From Bretschneidera sinensis (taxonomy: Eukaryota; Streptophyta; Magnoliopsida; Brassicales; Akaniaceae), in NCBI GenBank assembly GCA_023935145.1, contig CM043698.1, positions 63,382,001 to 63,446,000 of the forward strand: a stretch of DNA of 64,000 bases, read 5' to 3'. Positions 60,105 to 64,000 of the stretch are shown piece by piece (position 1 is the stretch's first letter; each line of letters starts with the position of its first letter). The translations under genes were made by a program, and so were the position numbers. The notes beneath the pieces are model-generated. The model ran no database searches and had not been told where the DNA came from. It saw only the letters and a list, made by a program, of their open reading frames with translations.

Positions 60105-60488
60105 TTAATTTTTGCTCGTTATTTGCATCCCAACATAAGGTGCAGCAAACTGAGTGGTGCTAGATACTCTGCGACATGGATATGGAGTAAAATGCCCATC
60201 CTTCTTATTCGAATATTTTTCCCTTTTCTTAGCATCATGATGTTCTTGTTTCTTGAGATCTTCTAGGCATCGAACATCTGCCAAGCATGTAAACGATCTT
60301 GATTTTCCCGAGTAACACTTTGACAACCCTCTCCTGCTGAAAAAATTATAAGGAACCAAATTTATTCATTAGATAAAATCATTAAGACAGAGATCATATT
60401 TTCAATCTTCTCATTGCCATAAAGATAAAACAATTAATGAAGAAATGTGTCCTTACTTCTGTGGAAGGTTGGTCCTTAATTCATCCAT
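60105..60488 (-). CDS. Small OXS3-like protein
   Basis: Two exons on the minus strand, 60457-60488 (ATG) and 60105-60333, join in frame (AA|G) to give 86 aa. The product starts MDELRTNLPQKRGLSKCYSG, continues KSRSFTCLADVRCLEDLKK, and has a basic stretch with KKREKYSNKK and a PYPCRRV end motif. The RGLSK-Y-x-GKSRSFT-LADV-x-x-x-EDL core is that of the plant OXIDATIVE STRESS 3 family, nuclear proteins linked to stress tolerance and chromatin; biochemistry is not well established. A TATA-like CATATAAAAC lies about 110 nt upstream of the ATG, supporting a short leader. The exon 2 acceptor is the second of a cagcag pair. It is shorter than OXS3 itself and lies between SAE2 and the BUPS-type kinase. 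Confidence 0.7.
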
Positions 60489-60593
60489 ATCACACCTCCT
60501 GAATTCACCTAGTTTCTCCAAATCAAATGAATATATGTGTGTGCGAGAGAGAGTTTAAAGAAATTGTTTATTGTGGAGTTTCACATATGAGGT

Positions 60594-60603
60594 TTTATAT
60601 GAG
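60594..60603 (-). promoter_or_regulatory. TATA-like box of the OXS3-like gene
   Basis: The minus strand reads CATATAAAAC about 110 nt before the ATG at 60488. Position and sequence fit a TATA box. Confidence 0.4.
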
Positions 60604-60619
60604 AAAAAGTGGTAATAGG

Positions 60620-62790
60620 AATAAGAACTTACACTTAAGGATATAGCTATTTTTGGATCCTATAAATGTGGGTTGTTTTTTGGAGCCTATAGAAGGGAAC
60701 AAGCCATTGATTTTGGTTTTGGGAAAGGATATATACACATTTACATCCACAATTTTATCTATACTCCCTCTTGTTCATTCACAGCCTAACCTCCGTTTAA
60801 GGATCTCATTTTTTGCCTCCACCTCTCCTTTATATTGCCTCAAACATTCACCTTTGATTACCAATTGGTGGTGGAGAATCTAGATAACTATACCTTTTAT
60901 TTTTCCATCCCTGTAGTTGCAATTGCCTTTGAACTCTCTACATTAAGGGAATAAAGCTAACTCTTTGATCAAAGTGTTGTCTAACGTGTATATAAGGACT
61001 TGAATGGCTTCTTCTACCTAAATCTAGCATTAGACTGGGGTCTCATTTTCTTATGTGCTAGAGTAGATCTCACTATATTATAATCACATGTTGAAAAACT
61101 AAAATAAAAGAAACCCAAAACAGAAGTATTGAAGAATCTTTAGTTTAACCCTCGAGTGTTCTCAGCAATTTGATATAAGTTTATATTTAGGCTAAATTAA
61201 AAATGGAATTCACACGTTTTTGTGCTCACTAGTTGCTTAATCACAAAGCAATGTAGTTAAAATTGCCAAGTGCTCCTTTTACAATTACAGTACTCAGATA
61301 TCTTTTTATGTCATGATAAAGTTTTTCTTATGTTCTTAGAAATCAAATTAAGTCATCTTGCTTTTCAAAGTGGAGAAACTGAGCCTTGCCTTTTATGGCG
61401 GATGGTGCATCAAATGGGAAAAGGGTGCCATTGCCATTATCTCCTACTCTTATTGATGATGCCTGTCAATGCGCATCTATATTTCATTGTCTGTATTGAT
61501 GGGAAATATTCACAACATAGAGTTTAAGGTTGCCATGTAAAGCTTGTATGCGAAAGCAGCTTCTCAAAAGTGTGAAAGGCCTTGCGGAAATGTGCTTCTG
61601 ATTTTGAAAACAAGGAACTAATAGTCTTTATGAGCATATAGTGGAGCCTTAGCTAGTCAGGCCAGATTTAGCATTCAGATAATTGATCAGAAGATGGTCT
61701 TACTGATAGGCAGATGCTTCAATGTGATTTTGGGCAGTCTCTTCCTAAAGTCAAAAACTGCATGCTCTTTTAACCATCTAACCACTTGATAATTGGTGAT
61801 GCTTTTGAAGGCTCTGATTTGTTATGGCAAGGACAACAGGAAAAATTTGGTTGCTTAGATAAAACTTGGTAAGCATACTTTCCATATTTACACTATTTTC
61901 TGTAGTAAGTAAATGCCCCCATAGCTGCTGCAATGAAATGCTAGAAAAAGGCGGTATCTGTTGTAAAAACTGATCCTTTATTGAGATGAAGTACTGCAAG
62001 ACTCCTCAAATTACAATGAAAGTAAGAAAACCCAGCATACCGACCTACAAGTTTTGAACCCAGCTCAAATGGTTATAAAATTGGAAGAAGTGTTATCTTA
62101 ATACTCTATGAAACACCTAATTCAAGTTCAAACCATTCCATTTAACATGGATTAATTTGATTTTGTCACAAAGTTGATTTGCAGTATCAAACTCTTGCAA
62201 TCTTGCTTAACCCGTGCTCGTTTTTATTGATTGGATTTGGAGGTTGAAAAGCAAAAATCTAATCGACTTTCTTAGCTAAAACTTTTTTGCCTCAGAACAA
62301 GCACCCTCACATTGTTTTCAAACATCTTGCAGTTATGTTCTAATGTGTATCTTCGTACAAGCTTAATTTTAGTTGTTTTCTGTGGACTGTGAGTGAAGTT
62401 AGGATACTAAGTTTGAAGAACTGACTCAAGATTGCATTTTTTGCCTGGCTCATTCTTGAAACATACAATTATATATTGATAGAATTGCAGTTACAAGCCA
62501 TTCTCTTTTTAAAATTGCTTGTAAATTCACCTCAAACCTGCATATTTCTGTTATGCTAATAATTACAAAACTGATATGTTAGTAAAAGATGTATAAGCTT
62601 CATAGTACTGCATGTATACATCCATGCATAACAGTACATTAATTATTCAGTTATAATGAATACAAATATCTGCAAACCATGGAACCAAATACCTCACACA
62701 TATAGTTCATTCATCAAGCAGCATCAAAGGCTGACATTGCTACAACATGGACATGAAGAAGCCTTCACAAGATGCTATAGCATATAAGTT
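60620..62790. other. Intergenic DNA, no gene supported
   Basis: Several open frames of 60-95 codons exist on both strands but none resembles a known family or has good splice continuity. The part next to 62791 should be the 3' UTR of the kinase gene. Confidence 0.4.
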
Positions 62791-64000
62791 TTACCTACCA
62801 TTCAGGCCTTGAAATTGGGCAAACATTGCAGTTCCTGAGTGATCATCAATGGCCTGAACTTCAGCTGGACCCCTATTCTCTTCTGGGTGAGAAACAGGAC
62901 GATCATCAGAGGTGGAAGGAGTGCTAGGAGCAACTACAACAGAAGGAGGGGCGGCGCTGACAGTAGCGGATGAGTTAGTCTCATCTTCAGCTTTTCCTTG
63001 TGTGAATGCCTCTTGCAGCTGCAAAGCATACTCCAAATTCCACAGTACATCTCCCATTGTAGGCCTATCAGAACCATAGTCAGCCAAACATTTCTCTGCA
63101 GCCTCAGCGAATTTCTTCATTGATTCAGGGTTAATGGTGCCTGAAAGATGAGGGTCAATGATCTTTTCGAGTAATCCCTTCCTCTTCCATTGCATTGCCC
63201 ATTCAGCCAAACTAACCTGCTCTCTTGGGAGCTGTGGGTTAATTACAGGCCTTGCACATAATGCCTCAAGCAGAACCACCCCAAATGAGTACACATCTGA
63301 TTTATCTGTCAATTGCTGCCTCCTAAAGTATTCAGGGTCAAGATATCCAAAGCTTCCCTTTACTGCAGTACTTACGTGATTCTGCCCAGCAGGAGCATCT
63401 TTTGACAGCCCAAAATCTGCAACCTTAGCAACAAAGGCTTCATCAAGCAAAATGTTTGTGGTCTTAACATCGCGGTGAATGATTCCTTGTGCTGTTCCAG
63501 TGTGAAGGTAGTGAAGTCCGCGAGCAGCTCCAATACAGATCTCCAGTCTTTGCTTCCATGATAATATTGGCATATTCTTTCCATACAGGTGATCTCTAAA
63601 AGGCCCATTTGACATGAACTCGTAAACCAGGATCATTTCTGAGTTCTCGTCACAATATCCTATCAATGACACTAAATGCCTGTGCCTTAACTTTGACAAC
63701 ATCTGGATTTCTGTATTGAACTCTGTGATACCTTGTTCAGATTGTGGGTTCCCTCTCTTGACAGCAACTTTTGTGCCATCATCGATCTCCCCTATATAGA
63801 CATTGCCAAATCCACCAACACCAATGATTTCAGATGAATCAAAATTCTTGGTTGCTTCCTGCAATTCTGCAAAAGAGAAGGATCTGCCAAGGCCAGATGC
63901 TGATGAGTGAAAATTGCTCTTCCCCACAGATGTCTTGCTTGCCATGAAGCTAGTGTCACCGGCATGAAGAGGTAGCAACCAAGAAGAGAAGCTATTCCTC
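62791..64000 (-). CDS. BUPS1: CrRLK1L receptor-like kinase, BUPS1/2 type (kinase part)
   Basis: The 3' part of a gene; the frame is open through the right edge, so the malectin-like ectodomain and transmembrane segment lie outside. The visible 402 residues are uninterrupted, as in this mostly single-exon family. Order: juxtamembrane [28 protein letters not shown], glycine loop [16 protein letters not shown] lysine, HRDVKTTN catalytic loop, [27 protein letters not shown] activation segment, then a Ser/Pro-rich tail ending [15 protein letters not shown]. The PLHAGDTSF word and the tail match Arabidopsis BUPS1/BUPS2 (At4g39110, At2g21480), plasma-membrane kinases that with ANX1/2 and RALF4/19 keep pollen tubes intact. 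All catalytic residues are present. The role is family knowledge. Confidence 0.92.
   Translation of the reverse strand, partial: RNSFSSWLLPLHAGDTSFMASKTSVGKSNFHSSASGLGRSFSFAELQEATKNFDSSEIIGVGGFGNVYIGEIDDGTKVAVKRGNPQSEQGITEFNTEIQMLSKLRHRHLVSLIGYCDENSEMILVYEFMSNGPFRDHLYGKNMPILSWKQRLEICIGAARGLHYLHTGTAQGIIHRDVKTTNILLDEAFVAKVADFGLSKDAPAGQNHVSTAVKGSFGYLDPEYFRRQQLTDKSDVYSFGVVLLEALCARPVINPQLPREQVSLAEWAMQWKRKGLLEKIIDPHLSGTINPESMKKFAEAAEKCLADYGSDRPTMGDVLWNLEYALQLQEAFTQGKAEDETNSSATVSAAPPSVVVAPSTPSTSDDRPVSHPEENRGPAEVQAIDDHSGTAMFAQFQGLNGR

Noticed and set aside
61270..61527. 85-codon plus-strand frame upstream of the kinase gene
   Set aside because: No recognisable domain or promoter, and neighbouring frames are equally open.
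1..64000. CRISPR arrays, bacterial operons or phage-type systems
   Set aside because: All genes are intron-containing plant genes; no regularly spaced repeats were seen.

Overview
The window is nuclear DNA of a flowering plant. Genes are intron-rich with GT-AG borders, intergenic DNA is very AT-rich and full of transposon debris, and every long protein has a plant-specific relative. It looks like a eudicot outside the Brassicaceae; the species cannot be named from the sequence alone. Gene models were built by eye from reading-frame continuity, splice borders and remembered family sequences. Nothing was aligned by computer.

Layout. 1-1968 (-): 5' part of an RBM28-like nucleolar RRM protein gene, running off the left edge. 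2000-14600: long AT-rich intergenic tract with a retroelement RNase H remnant, an epoxide-hydrolase pseudogene and many foldback (MITE-like) elements. 14650-20370 (+): a BEL1-like homeodomain gene of the BLH6/BLH7 type, with a leader intron. 21743-30665 (-) and 34151-43071 (-): two tandem DRD1-type SNF2 remodeler genes with the same six-exon coding structure. The second has the usual family length (890 aa by my model). The first is expanded to 1082 aa by two internal tandem duplications. 43.1-50.3 kb: transposon graveyard. 50370-59191 (+): SUMO-activating enzyme subunit 2 (SAE2), 11 coding exons. 60105-60488 (-): a small OXS3-like gene. 62791-64000 (-): kinase end of a BUPS1/2-type CrRLK1L receptor kinase, running off the right edge.

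Gene order is informative. From memory, Arabidopsis has RBM28-like, the DRD1 relative CHR34, SAE2 and BUPS2 close together (At2g21440 to At2g21480). It also has DRD1 beside BLH7 (At2g16390, At2g16400). This window has all of these in one run, as expected if it keeps an ancestral block that Arabidopsis split after genome duplication.

Functionally the genes are mostly independent: ribosome biogenesis, secondary-wall transcription, RNA-directed DNA methylation (RdDM), SUMO conjugation, a stress-family protein and pollen-tube wall sensing. The most unusual items are (1) the expanded DRD1 paralog, whose duplications multiply SUMO-interaction-like motifs; (2) stop codons of both DRD1 genes completed across the last intron; (3) a set of very short oligo(A/T) inserts flanked by 14-20 bp direct repeats, apparently extreme 5'-truncated LINE insertions; and (4) two copies of one inverted-repeat element in introns of DRD1-A and SAE2, each interrupted by a different retroelement.
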